From Bradysia coprophila (lineage: Eukaryota > Arthropoda > Insecta > Diptera > Sciaridae): DNA of 64,000 nucleotides. The position numbers and the translations under genes are program-made. Below the pieces are notes generated by a model, which was not told the origin of the DNA, searched no databases, and was given only the letters and a program-made list of their open reading frames with translations. Numbering within the stretch: position 1 is the stretch's first letter; each line of letters begins with the position of its first letter. The stretch spans positions 3,904,942-3,968,941 of the forward strand of contig NW_023503941.1 in the NCBI RefSeq assembly GCF_014529535.1, written 5' to 3'. Below, piece after piece: positions 34,342 to 45,517 of this stretch.

Positions 34342-37300
34342 TTACTGATCAGGCCAGACAATTTTTTCAATCCAATTCAAGTAGGCAAAAACTCGAGTAT
34401 AAACGCCAGGAATTCCAATCGTGCCGCAGGCCTTTCCGAACGATGCTATACCAACGACAACGTAGCTGCATGATACAGTTGGATGAAAAATTTGCAGAGG
34501 TCTGTACACGACACGATAACTGTTTAATACAAAGTCAAGTTCGAACAGGACTATACGTTAGCTTACCCGCCAGAATCACCTTGGCAAGTGTCCTTTTCTT
34601 CAGTATGCGAACCCGCACAAACTTGAGTTTCTTCCACTATCCCTCTGTTAAGTTTTCGATTGATGTTGTCGCTATAAGTGCTGTTGCATTCACTCTGCGA
34701 AAACATGTCGAGAACGACTTTTCTCAGCACACTGCTTTGCTCTCCTCTCCAAGCGACAACTCCCCATCCCGATGCGATAGCAGTTTTGGTGGGTACAGCC
34801 CATGCCTGCGGGAGACATGCCGGTCGAATGGACCCACTTAGTTTGACTCTACGTTCCAGCTTATGTAAGCAGATGTCGTTGTACCGTATGGGATAATGGA
34901 AATCAGGATGTGGAATACTCTCTATTATTCGAAGGTCAATCACTGTGCCATCGTCTACACGGTTTTTGTCGTGCTCCCCTAGTCGGACGTACTTGGCAGG
35001 GCCACTAAAATTTATATCGCAGTTGAAGAAGTCGCGAATGGAAGACGTCGCCATACTTACTAGGACAATGAATTGATGCATTGAGCCGCACTGAGAACGA
35101 ATTGTTCGCTGACAAGCGTACCGCCGCAGTCCCAATAAATGGTTCCGTCATCATCTCCAAATCCGATCAAAGCCTGCAATCGAAATTCCTAAAGAATTCG
35201 AAAGAAAATACTTTTCTCTCACTATACCATGTGAGGGAATTCTCGCAGTTTCGCTTCTGTACCTCCCAAAATTAATGGCGTCGCTATATGTGCACAGTTC
35301 GACACTTTCATTTCGACTGGTGGTCTCGATACAGAAATCTTATTGTACGAAAATTCATTGTACTCGTCACATTCTGCAGGAAACGAAAATTTGTTGAACG
35401 CAGTTCCACTTGATAGGCATAAGAGAACAATTCACGCAAAACACTTGTACCGTCCGCCCACGAATTTCTCTTCGAAAAAGCAATACCCAGAAAATTTCTT
35501 ACTTCTTGCACTGATGCGATCTGAAATCGGTCGATTTGTTGTTGTAGCCACCGGTTGCGCAGCGATCGGACAGCAAACAATCTGTAAATGTCCATCATAT
35601 CCGCATACGACGTGGCTTACAATTTGCTTGCGAATGTCGTTTTGAATGGGAATGCATTCAGTTATTTTTACACATTCACCTGGCTCACCAGAGCGAGCTG
35701 TGCATTGTTCAACCGTTTGCTCACCTGCAAATTAAGAATTGCGTGAAGATCCTTTCGGCTTGGTAATTCAAATGATTGGAACAACACAGTGGAACGTAAG
35801 CGATTCAGAGTTCCTACGTCTTAGGAAGGCTCCTAAAATTAGGAATTTTAGGAAATTTTAGAAGTATTTTAGGAGATTTGGAAGGTAATTTTAGGAGAAT
35901 TTTAGGAGGAATTTTTTTAAATGTGGGAAAGGTTGTATAAGTAATTTCCGGAGGAATTTTTGCTCTGTTTCTCTGTTTCTCTCATACACATCGTAAAATA
36001 CTAAAAATGTTTAAGAAAATTGACAAAAAGTTATTTTTTTTTTGTCAAAACATATTTTTCCTTATGTAGTTTAATAATTGAAACTTTTATGATTTCCTCT
36101 TTTCTGACGCCAGTCTCGACTAGCCAGCACCTGATCCTTTATCAGGTTTTTCTTGTCGACTGCGCCTTTCGAATTAACCAGATTCACCATAATTTTGTTT
36201 CCATCATTTATCAGCTCTTGTGCACTAAAAAGTTTTTAGCCCCGTACGAAGTACTGGGGGCTTATAAGATTAATATGCCGTTTGTAACACGTCGAATTGG
36301 AAGCAGACAGTAAGGGCAAAGCATTTGGTTATGTTCATAGATGACGAATCCGTAATAAAAAAAAATGTCCGTCCGTCCGTCCGTCCGTGACCCCTCTAGC
36401 TTGAGTAAATCATAACCTTTTTTCAAAATTCTTTTTTTCCCCGATTGGTATCGACAAAAGTAAGGTCAAGTTCGAAAATGGGCATGGTAGGGTCGGCCCC
36501 TCCAGAGCTAGGGCCCTATAGGTGTTTTTCAGTCTTTCGACGATATCTACCGAAATACGCGCGCAATAGCTGCTTGTGATATATCAAATGAAAGGTATTG
36601 ACGAGTAGAACAAAGTTGCTGGACATTGTTTTTGGGTAAGATGCAACGTGGGCTTGTTGGGAGGGCTCAAAGGTCGTTACTCGGCCCTAAGTGTTTTTTG
36701 CACATAAATCGAGTAAATCTCATCCGATTTTGCTAGATTTTGTTTCGTTTGAGAGATAATTGAATGTCGAATAGAATGATGGCAAAAAAAGTTTAAAATT
36801 TGGGCCCTTGCACTAAGGCCGCTACTCGGCCCTAAGTGCTCTTTGCACATAAATCGAGTAAATCTCATCCGATTTTGCTAGATTTTGTTTCATTTGAGAG
36901 ATAATTGAATGCCGAATAGAATGATGGCAAAAAAAGTTTAAAATTTGGGCCCTTGCACTAAGGCCGCTACTCGGCCCTAAGTGCTCTTTGCACATAAATC
37001 GAGTAAATCTCAACCGATTTTGCTAGTTTTAGTTTTTTATGGAAGGTAATTGAATACCGAAAAGAACGTGACGAAAAAAGTTTCAAATTTGGGCCCTTGG
37101 ACTAAGGCCGCTACTCGGCCCTAAGTGTTTTTTGCACATAGATCGAGTAAATCTCATCCGATTTTGCTACTTTTTGTTTCATTTGAGAGATAATTGAATA
37201 CCCAATAGAAAGTTGGCAAAAAATTTTGGGTTTCTAAAATAATATCGTAAATTGTTGGTTTTATTTGAGAGGTACTTCGTACGGGCTTTCGTAATTGCGC

Positions 37301-39693
37301 TATGCGCAATTTTAAAAATGAACAGTTTCAGTAAATTTGACAATGCCCAACTTGACTTGCATTTTGGTAACAGACGCATTAGAGAGTTGTAGACGTATTA
37401 GGGTTCCGGGCTTATTAGGGCTACGGACGTATTATGGTTGCGGACGAAATAGGATTACGGGTTGTACGGGGCTAAGTCGCAGGAAACGCTCCGACTGTTC
37501 TGATGCCTTGTTTTCTACTGGATCTGGAGAGATTTCTCGATATCGGAAAGTTTTTCTGAACTCGATTTTTTTTTGTGAAGATGCTTTATTGAGATTATCT
37601 TCCGCTTCTTTATTCTTAAGAAGTAGTACCTTCTCGACTTTTTGTTGTTCGAGAAAAGTAAAGTACATTGGAGCACATCTGGAAAATACGTCGATTCATT
37701 AGGAAGTCATTGACGTTTATATTATTCAATGTGTCCTTAAACGTTCGAAGTGACACGATAGTCACATCTTCTAACAAACTGCGATCCTCGATAATGTATT
37801 TATTTTCGCTAAATCCACGTTCAGGATCGCTCAAAGAAAGGAGTGTTTTCGCAAGTTGAGTCAGGTTCATACAGAAGTTCAAATTCATTGCCGCATAATT
37901 TTGCTGTTTTTACCGTTTTTAGTTTTTCAGTATTATCAAAAAATTTCTTCGAGAGTGTGAGCTCATTTTAGGAATTTTAGGAGTTTTAGAAGATTTTAGG
38001 AGATTTTAGGAGGATTTGGTCCATTTTATGAATTTTCTGAATTTTAGGAGGAGTGGGAACTCTGGATTTTTCTTATATTTACGCAGCAGTGTCATGGAAA
38101 ATGAAATTTCACGCACACAATTTGAGGTCGTTTTTGATTTTCAATTTCGCTTTGGGTCTCAAATTTGCTTAAAATTTAGACATTTTCGTCATGACTCACA
38201 TTTTAATCGACATTGAGATTCGTAATTGATTTTCTGAATTAAGGAATGAAGTTCGATGCGAATTATTAGGAAAATCTTGGAGATCGATACTCACTCTTCT
38301 GTACACATTGATTGAACGGATCGCCAGTATAATTATCCGCACAGGTGCAAATGGGATTGTGTTCTACAACGCGACACCTAGCTCCAACTGGAAATAATTT
38401 TTTTGTCAATTCAATGCCACAAGAAAAATCCTGTAAATGGAATACTCGCCTCCACAAAATTCACTGCACGGATCGTTACAATGCTGATTGATACAAGCTA
38501 AATCACTCGGACAATCATCACTTGATTTACATTTCGGAGGACGACATCCAGTTGTATAAGCATCACCAATGTATGAGGGAACGCAAGTGCATCTCGCCAC
38601 TCCATTGAGTTCATTGCAGTCAGCATTTTCTCCTGCGGATCTCTCATTCGATCAAAAATTTTTGATAAAATCAAACGAGTTGAATACCACAAGGTGATGG
38701 TACGCATGGGTCTCGGATATATTCTCGTGTTTCTGTTCCGAATTTGGTTGTCTCAGTGATCCATGGTAAATACTGTGCAACGTCTGTGAACACTGCATAC
38801 TGACTCGTGTCGCACACAATTTGATTAGTAATTCGGTCGAGTTTGCTCGCTCCCACTGACACGATTCCCCGAATGTAAAACGTTCCATTTTCTTGAAACG
38901 TCATCGACCCACCACTATCTCCCGAGCAGACACTGGTGCCTGAATACACACAAAAAAATTAACTGCATTGACTGCATTCATACTAACCGTTTAGGTTGCC
39001 AGCACAGAAATTTGTTTCCGTTATGAACCGTCCAAACAAGTCACGATTGCTCCTAAGACATTTAAGGGGCGCCACGACTGGCAAAGTGGCTTCTTGGAGT
39101 ACGTTCGATGTTTCACCCTTTTCTGTAAGACCCCATCCAACAACAGTACCAGCTTTGCCTATCACTTCGTATAAGTCCATTTTGTCTGACCTCCACACGC
39201 AGATCGGTTGTACGTAGCTGTTGAAAACGGCCTCTGTTGCAAGGGTAATAATTGCGATGTCGTTTTCATTGTTATCTTCGATGTATTCTGGATGTGTAAC
39301 TATTGCAGCAACCTGTTGGATCGGTACGTGCGGTAAATTATTTCTACATATTTTACAGTCAATCACCTTCATCAACGGAGCGGTACTTTCATGGGAATTC
39401 AAACGAAGCCTTCCCAAAGAAACTGAAACGCGTTCCGGTGCGATCATAACACAGTGAGCTGCCGTGATAATGAAGTTTGAACTGATAAGAGTTCCGCCAC
39501 ATTGATAAGTAGTCTTAGTTCTAAAATGGTGATATATGGCCACGTGCCAAGGCCAACGATGTGTGTCGTGCGCATTGCTTATGTGAGGAATGAGCGTATT
39601 TTGAAGTTGACCGCAGGCTGTAATTTCGCTCCTCTTGTTGATTTGTATGAGTATGCACAGAATAAAAACTGCAGTCCGTCCATGCAATTTCAT
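34342..39693 (-). CDS. Mosaic secreted protein: serine protease - dumpy-like EGF - CLIP - serine protease homologue
   Basis: Nine exons: 39693-38988, 38939-38688, 38632-38450, 38387-38295, 35724-35503, 35373-35228, 35173-35061, 35004-34567, 34501-34342; 770 residues. Phases agree at every join. The hydrophobic start (about 6-18) fits a signal peptide. Domain 1 is a trypsin-like S1 protease with His80 (ITAAHC), Asp145 (ENDIAI) and Ser244 (SGDSGG). Residues 310-412 are dumpy-like EGF modules (DPCVPSPCGENADC, CKSSDDCPSDLACI, YTGDPFNQC). Residues 416-460 form a CLIP domain. Domain 2 (from LILGG, about 523) keeps Asp615 and Ser716 but has Gln565 where His is expected (LSAAQC), so it should be a non-catalytic homologue. 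The 38450/38387 intron uses a GC donor. The alternative is two genes, split in the 2.6-kb intron; phase match and a transposon filling that intron favour one. Confidence 0.75.
36239..37515. mobile_element. Minisatellite-bearing element, copy 1 (left end incomplete)
   Basis: Starts with GCCCCGTACGAAGTAC and ends with CGCTCCGACTGTTCTGATGCC. It contains a (GTCC)n run at about 36366-36389, then about four ~145-bp units (36680, 36826, 36971, 37116) carrying CTCGGCCCTAAGTG and CACATAAATCGAGTAAATCTC. The right end has ATTACGGGT and GGACGAAATAGG phrases typical of the family. The unit length is not a multiple of three and frames shift between units, so the repeats are not coding. Confidence 0.7.
37540..37888 (-). 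pseudogene. Remnant of a hAT-type transposase C-terminus
   Basis: The - strand encodes SLSDPERGFSENKYIIED, LEDVTIVSLRTFKDTLN and then, in another frame, YFTFLEQQKVEKV with a Lys/Glu-rich tail. 'ERGFS.N' near the C-terminus is a phrase familiar from hAT-related transposases. It is frameshifted and lacks upstream domains, so it is inactive. It lies inside the CAGAG-ended element and supports its hAT class. Confidence 0.5.
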
Positions 39694-39982
39694 TGCTGCG
39701 TTTGTCAATTGACTGATTGGCTTCCGTTTCAAAGGGTGCTTAATTGTAATGGAATGAGTTAAAAAGAGTCTGATAAATAGTAATTTCAGAAGATGACGGA
39801 TTGGAGTAATAGATGCTGTGGATTCAGTGTTCGCGGGAATTTTTTTTTTATCTCCTGCAAGCTGATATTTCATACATTACGCGTTTCTGCATATAAACAC
39901 AAACACATACATAACCACAGCCTATACGATTGGATAATTCACACATAACCCACCTAGGGTAAATTTACTTTCCATCTACATA

Positions 39983-41735
39983 TTTGAAAGAAAAAACGAG
40001 CCGTCAGAACAGTCGGAGCGTTCGCTGCGACTGAGCCCCGTACGAACCCGTACATCTATTGCGTACGCGACCCTAGTTCGTCGGTCGCCCTACTCTTACC
40101 CTAAACGTACTAACCTAAAATTCTTATGAAATGTGCACGTCTTAAAAATTGCGCATAGCGCAATTACGAAGCCCCGTACGACGTTCCTTTCAACTGTAAC
40201 CCAAACTTAAAATTTTTTGCAACAATTTATATTAACCTATATTTACCTATAAATAAACAATTTACTGATAAATATGCTAGTATATAGCTCAAAAGAACTA
40301 TCTACACCGTTATATAGCTCAATATATAGATATCCATATTTGGGATGCTTGAAACACCCCACACACATAACCAATCACTTCCCACTGATCAGTAACTTTG
40401 TAAGTATCATTTTCACCGATTTCTATTGTTTTTACAAAAATCCAAAATGGCGGCCGACGCCCATTTTGTTAGGAGGTGGAAATTAGTACAGCTGCTTTAC
40501 ATTCAATAATACCTTTCAAACAAAAAAAAATCATGAAATTCGGTCAAAGTTTACTCGATATATTAACAAAACCACGTTGACTGTACGGCCAAGTAGCCAC
40601 ATATAAGCTCACTCCAAGAGACCTAGCTCACGCTTCTGTAAACCGAATTTCGTTATCTTTTTTTCCCTGATTGGTACGGTCAATACCTATCTAATAAAGC
40701 AAAATCCATCTAAATCCGTTCAAATTTGGCCAACCTACAAGCAAAAACGGCTTGCCACCCTGTACCTAGTTCACTCCAAGGGGTCTAACTAACGAGTCGA
40801 TCATCTGATTTCCATAAACTTTTTTTTTGTCGATCGGTATTGTAAATACCTTTTATTTGACGTATCACTTACATGTTTAGCCTTGGAATGGCCGCAGATA
40901 TCTTCGGAAAACGTTAAATCAGTTATGGGGCCCCAGCTCGGGAGGGGTCGACCCAAAATTGCCCATCTTCGAACTTAGCCTCACTATTTCGACTATATTT
41001 CAGGGGAAATATATATATCCGTCTGTCCGTCTGTCCGTCCGTCTGTCACGTCGATATCTTGAGTAAATCAAAACCGATTTCAAATTTTTTTTCCCTGAAA
41101 GATAGTCGAAATAGTGAGGCTAAGTTCGAAGATGGGCATATTCGGGTCGGCCCTTCGTGAGTTAGGGCCACCTAAGTGATTTAAGGTCTTTTGGTGATAT
41201 TTATGGCAAAAAAAACTATGGAAATGTAAATGACACGGCAAATGAGAGGTATTGTCAATACCAATCCAGGAAAAAATCGGGTGAGTGGACCGTGAGTTAG
41301 GGCCTTAGAAGTGAAATGCTACTAGGGCCCTATGTGTATTTCACATATAACTCGAGTAAATTTAATCCGTTTTTCGTAATTTTTGTTTCATTTGGAAGGT
41401 AATCAAAGGCCGAATAGAATGTAGTTGAAAAATTTTTTAAATTTGGGCCCTCGGACTGAGGCCGATACTAGGCCCTTCAAAAAAATAAAATTTTTAGGGC
41501 GATTTGAAATTTTTGTTTCATTTGAAAGGAACGTCGTACGGTGCTTCGTAATTGCGCTATGCGCAATTTGTAAGATGCACACATTACATAACAATTTTAC
41601 TTTAACTACATTAACCGGCGCAATAGGCTTACGGTCAAAATAGGGTGACAGACGCACTAGGGTCACGTACGCAATAGATATACGGGTTTGTACGGGGCTC
41701 AGTCGCAGCAAACGCTCCGACTGTTCTGATGGCTC
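39983..41735. mobile_element. Minisatellite-bearing element, copy 2 with both ends
   Basis: The left end ATCAGAACAGTCGGAGCG-type sequence (CCGTCAGAACAGTCGGAGCG, then GCTGCGACTGAGCCCCGTAC) is mirrored at the right (CGCTCCGACTGTTCTGATGG), giving inverted ends of about 50 bp. Inside are a (GTCC/GTCT)n run near 41025-41050, an inverted pair of GCCTCACTATTTCGAC phrases, and only about one degenerate ~145-bp unit. No protein frame. Confidence 0.65.
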
Positions 41736-44208
41736 GTTTTTGTTGTGAATGCGTTTTAAAACAACATGCTTAATTAATTAATTTTAAATCCAAATTTTTG
41801 TGGTTATTTCGCTAATGTATAAAATATCAGCTTGCAGGAGATAAAACATTGTTCTACCTTGGTTCTCGCTGGCGCTCGTTATATACAATTGTTACATACG
41901 AAGTTATTTTCGAAAGGTAGAAAATGTACTATTATTTCATTGAAAAATAAGGATCACATGCTGAGTGCTCCCTAGAGATGCAACTGGCCATTTATCGACC
42001 GAAAATGAGGGCGAATGTAACTTGTACAAACTAGTTTGTTGACCGGTTCCGTATGATAATCATCATCAAAAAGTGTGCTTAACTTAGACTTCAAAGTAAA
42101 CAGAGAACCATAAAAACGAACCATACGAACTACTCTAGTTTACACTAAATAGTATTTTTCATTACGAGTGACGAAAAGTAGAATTTTTCAGGACTAGTCT
42201 TAAGCTTGTCCTAACGAGGCGAAGCCGAGTAGGACTAGCTTAAGACTTGTCCTGAAAAAATTCTGCTTTCGTCACGAGTCAAGAACTACATTTTCTGTGC
42301 CGTAAGGATCATAATGAGACGAAAAACAAAACAAAAACATTACAACAATTTCAGCTTTTCTTAGCAATCACTTTTCGATCGTAGGTGCAGTGACGAGATA
42401 CCTCGAATTATGATTCTAAGGCACAGAAATATGTATTACTGATAGATTGTCGATGCTAAAGGCGTTGGAAGTTGTTATTAACTGTCATATTGTACTAAGC
42501 AATCTTCTATGGCGTTTGGTGCTGATAGGTGTAATCGGATTGACTTGGAATGAGTCAAATACCGACATTTTTCTAAACCGTAAATGTCAGCCTTTCCAAG
42601 TGTCATGAAAATCCTGATGAAATTAGTACACACATAGTTTAGTAAATCAATACGCTCAATAGAAGCGTCTTATCGCCGCGCCGATTATTCTGTGATTAAC
42701 TCGCATCAATTTACGGCTTCTACTTCTCTCTGAGATTGAGCGTTACAATCATTTTGGAGATTCGGAGATACAGTTTAGAACACCGAACTGGCTCTTCACT
42801 TCACTAAATCCAAGTAATTCAAAATTAATATAATGAAACTGTACAAATTTTAGTTACTTTTATCGAATTTTGTCTGAAAATTTCACGCCAGGTTTAAAAT
42901 ACGACAAAACAATCGACTTTACACTACCAACTTAATAATACAATTTGCTAATAGCAACAGCAACGATAGTGGTGACGCCAGTTCGATCCACATAAAAAGT
43001 AAAACCAAAAAAATCAGCAATTAGCAGAGAACCTTATTATCAACAAGTTTTTTTTTTTAAGAATTCTCATTGATCACCATCAAAAAATACCTACAAATAA
43101 AACTAGACTTCCATCATTGAGTCATATAGAGCGACTTCGATATGAGCTCAACGAGCCTCACAACTTGAGAACATACAAAACTAATACTAAGGTACACTTT
43201 GGTTGTAATCTATTTCAGAATGAAGCTCAATTTTAGTAGAAAAGTTTTCATCTATTCGACAAAACACAAGAAATTGTAACCAAAGAATTTTACCACAGAA
43301 ATTTTATAACTGAAATTGGACAGCAATAACACGTTGTAAAGTGACCGATGCAGAGAAAATCACTCCTAAAAAATGTTTAGTAAAAGATATATATTTTGTA
43401 CCAATCATAGAAGGGGAAACTAGCGCCACCGAAACGCATGTCTTCAAAATTTAGTTGAAGGAACTGGCGTCACCTATTCGTTATATTTGAGGGTTTTGCT
43501 CGAGTTTCGTTACAATATGACATTGTGAAGCGGAGATGTCTTTAATTAAGCAAGACTGGTTTGTTATAAAGACAAATTTATAAACCTGAATGAAGTCTAT
43601 CATAGGCAGAAAAAGTGGGAGTGTGTTAGTGGTTATGCGTTAGCTTTGGAGGTATAGCGAACTGAATGTAACCAGTAGCATTGCATTAGTGAGAAAAGAA
43701 AGTCATCCGAGGGGTACTTACTTCATTTATACCCGCGTTAATACCCAAAAGTGACTAAGCCTTGAACTCATCCTATAACAGAGTTGAAACAATGTATTCA
43801 GCATAATACTCATGAATTAACGCCGTTAATCAAAAACGTTGACGAAATTGACAACGTTTTTTTCCGGTTGATGTCTTTCCAAAGTTATTATGGAGTTAAT
43901 TATTGTCATTTAGATGATGTTATAACAAAAAATTTTGATGTTAAAAGAAACCATTTCCTGGGAAATTATTAAAAAACCTAGCCTTTCGTTTATTTTTTCT
44001 AGTATTTTCGTAAAATTATTGTAATTTATGTCATTTACACGAATAACTGTAATGCATGACAGTAATTTGTATAGCTTTCTATTTCATTCAATTTTCTAGA
44101 GTTAGACTGACATTTTTAAAACAAACGCTATGAAGAGCATGTCACCATACTGCTATGGACTTTAAGATGTTTTCGTCCTGTCAACCATAATTATTGATTA
44201 ATTCCAAC
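41736..44208. other. gene-poor stretch with one hairpin
   Basis: No gene recognised in 2.5 kb. At about 42160-42295 there is a hairpin MITE: GTGACGAAAAGTAGAATTTT pairs with AAAATTCTGCTTTCGTCAC, and AGGACTAGTCTTAAG with CTTAAGACTTGTCCT, around a CGAGGCGAAGCCGAG centre. The rest is AT-rich and unassigned. Confidence 0.45.
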
Positions 44209-45386
44209 TAGAGGTGTGCGCCGCCGAGTTTTTAGCCGGCGGCGCGGCTGAGCCGAGTAAATGGAGACGCCGCCGCTGATACAAAAATTTCAGCCAGCCG
44301 CCGACCGCCGCCGATGCTTTTCGTCGGCTTGCAAAATTTGAATTTTAAATTTTATTAAATGTTAGAATTATCAGCTGCACAATCGATGAATAGATTTTAA
44401 TGATTTAAAAAGCTATCACTCTCAAGATATTTCTGATTTTCTTAATAAGAGACTGTTTTTTACGTATACCTATCGGAGGTTTCATACTATGAAATTCATA
44501 GAGTATACTTTGTTCCGAAAGGGCTCTCACTTATAGAGCTACTGTGCGATGGTCTTTCTAAAAACAATTTTTGACTACGGAAGGCAGAGCGATTCTTTTG
44601 AAAAACAGGGTACCGAAATCGTACGCATTTTCTAGTGGAATTTTGCATATGTACCTAGAAAGGACTTCGACCCTAGAAACCAAAACCACTTTCAAAAAAA
44701 TTCTTCGAAGTTTGTGTGGCTAGCGGGAGATCATCAAAAAAAAAAAACGAAAACTTGCACTTTTCTCACAAAAATTTCTCCAGTCACACGAGCTGTACAG
44801 GGTCGTGCGGGATGTCATTAGAAACCTCGAGAAACTTCTGTAAGAACAATGTAAGTTCTCAGTCATTTTCGGTTGAAAACTTCAGCTGTACATATTGCAA
44901 TGTGGATGAATTTAAACCCAATAAGTCTCTATTCGGCTCAATAGTACATGTGATTACCTTTCTAATGACACCCCACATGACACTGTACGCTCGTGTAACT
45001 GGAGAATTTTTGTAAGAAAAGTTTATCTAGGGACCAAGATCTATCGATCCATATAACTGCGATAAAATACTTCCGATTTCGGCACACGGACTTTCAGAAA
45101 AATTACTCTCAATGCGTTTTGCGAATGCGAATGTGAGTCTTTATAAGTAACTGATGGGAGGATATTCAGGTTCTACAAAAAAACAGAAAATGGAAAAAGT
45201 ACATAATTCACTCGTAGTCAGTATCAGTAATCAGTAAAAAAAAGAAAATTTAAATTTCCTATAAAATGGATCGGCGCGCTGCGGCTGAGCCGAGCCGCCG
45301 ATAAAAACCTGTTATGGCTGGCCGCCGCCGGAACCACTACACTCGACTAGCCGCCGCCGAAAATTTTCGCTCGGCGCACACCTCTA
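44209..45386. mobile_element. hAT-like non-autonomous element with GCCGCCG ends (1178 bp)
   Basis: Ends TAGAGGTGTGCGCCGCCGA and TCGGCGCACACCTCTA with an exact 8-bp duplication ATTCCAAC at 44201-44208 and 45387-45394. GC-rich subterminal blocks (CGGCTGAGCCGAG on both sides) surround an AT-rich core. A 99-codon frame inside (44716-45015) shows no transposase motif. Same style as the element at 355-1126. Confidence 0.85.
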
Positions 45387-45517
45387 ATTCCAACACAATT
45401 CCCCGTAGAATTCGTAATTTTATTTCGAATAAAGAGATAATGTTGTCTTTGTAGAACACGATTTCAGACAATAATGCATACCATTATCTGTCAAACCGAA
45501 GCACCTAGCAGTGAAAT

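Larger units (their letters stand above)
35806..38064. mobile_element. hAT-like element filling the large protease intron
   Basis: Ends CAGAGTTCC (35806) and GGAACTCTG (to 38064) are inverted. Both subterminal regions repeat TTTTAGGA/AGGAATTTTAGG. It lies wholly within the intron 35725-38294; without it that intron would be about 310 nt. It contains a transposase remnant and a nested minisatellite-bearing repeat. No exact target duplication was found. Confidence 0.6.

Noticed and set aside
36677..37013. Two nearly identical 63-codon frames on the - strand
   Set aside because: They are translations of the ~145-bp minisatellite; the unit is not a multiple of three, so the frame cannot continue through the array.
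38996..39762. Several + strand frames of 70-86 codons
   Set aside because: They are antisense to the first exon of the mosaic protease gene.
44716..45015. 99-codon frame inside the hAT-like element as a transposase
   Set aside because: No zinc finger, RNase-H-like or dimerisation motif of hAT transposases is visible.
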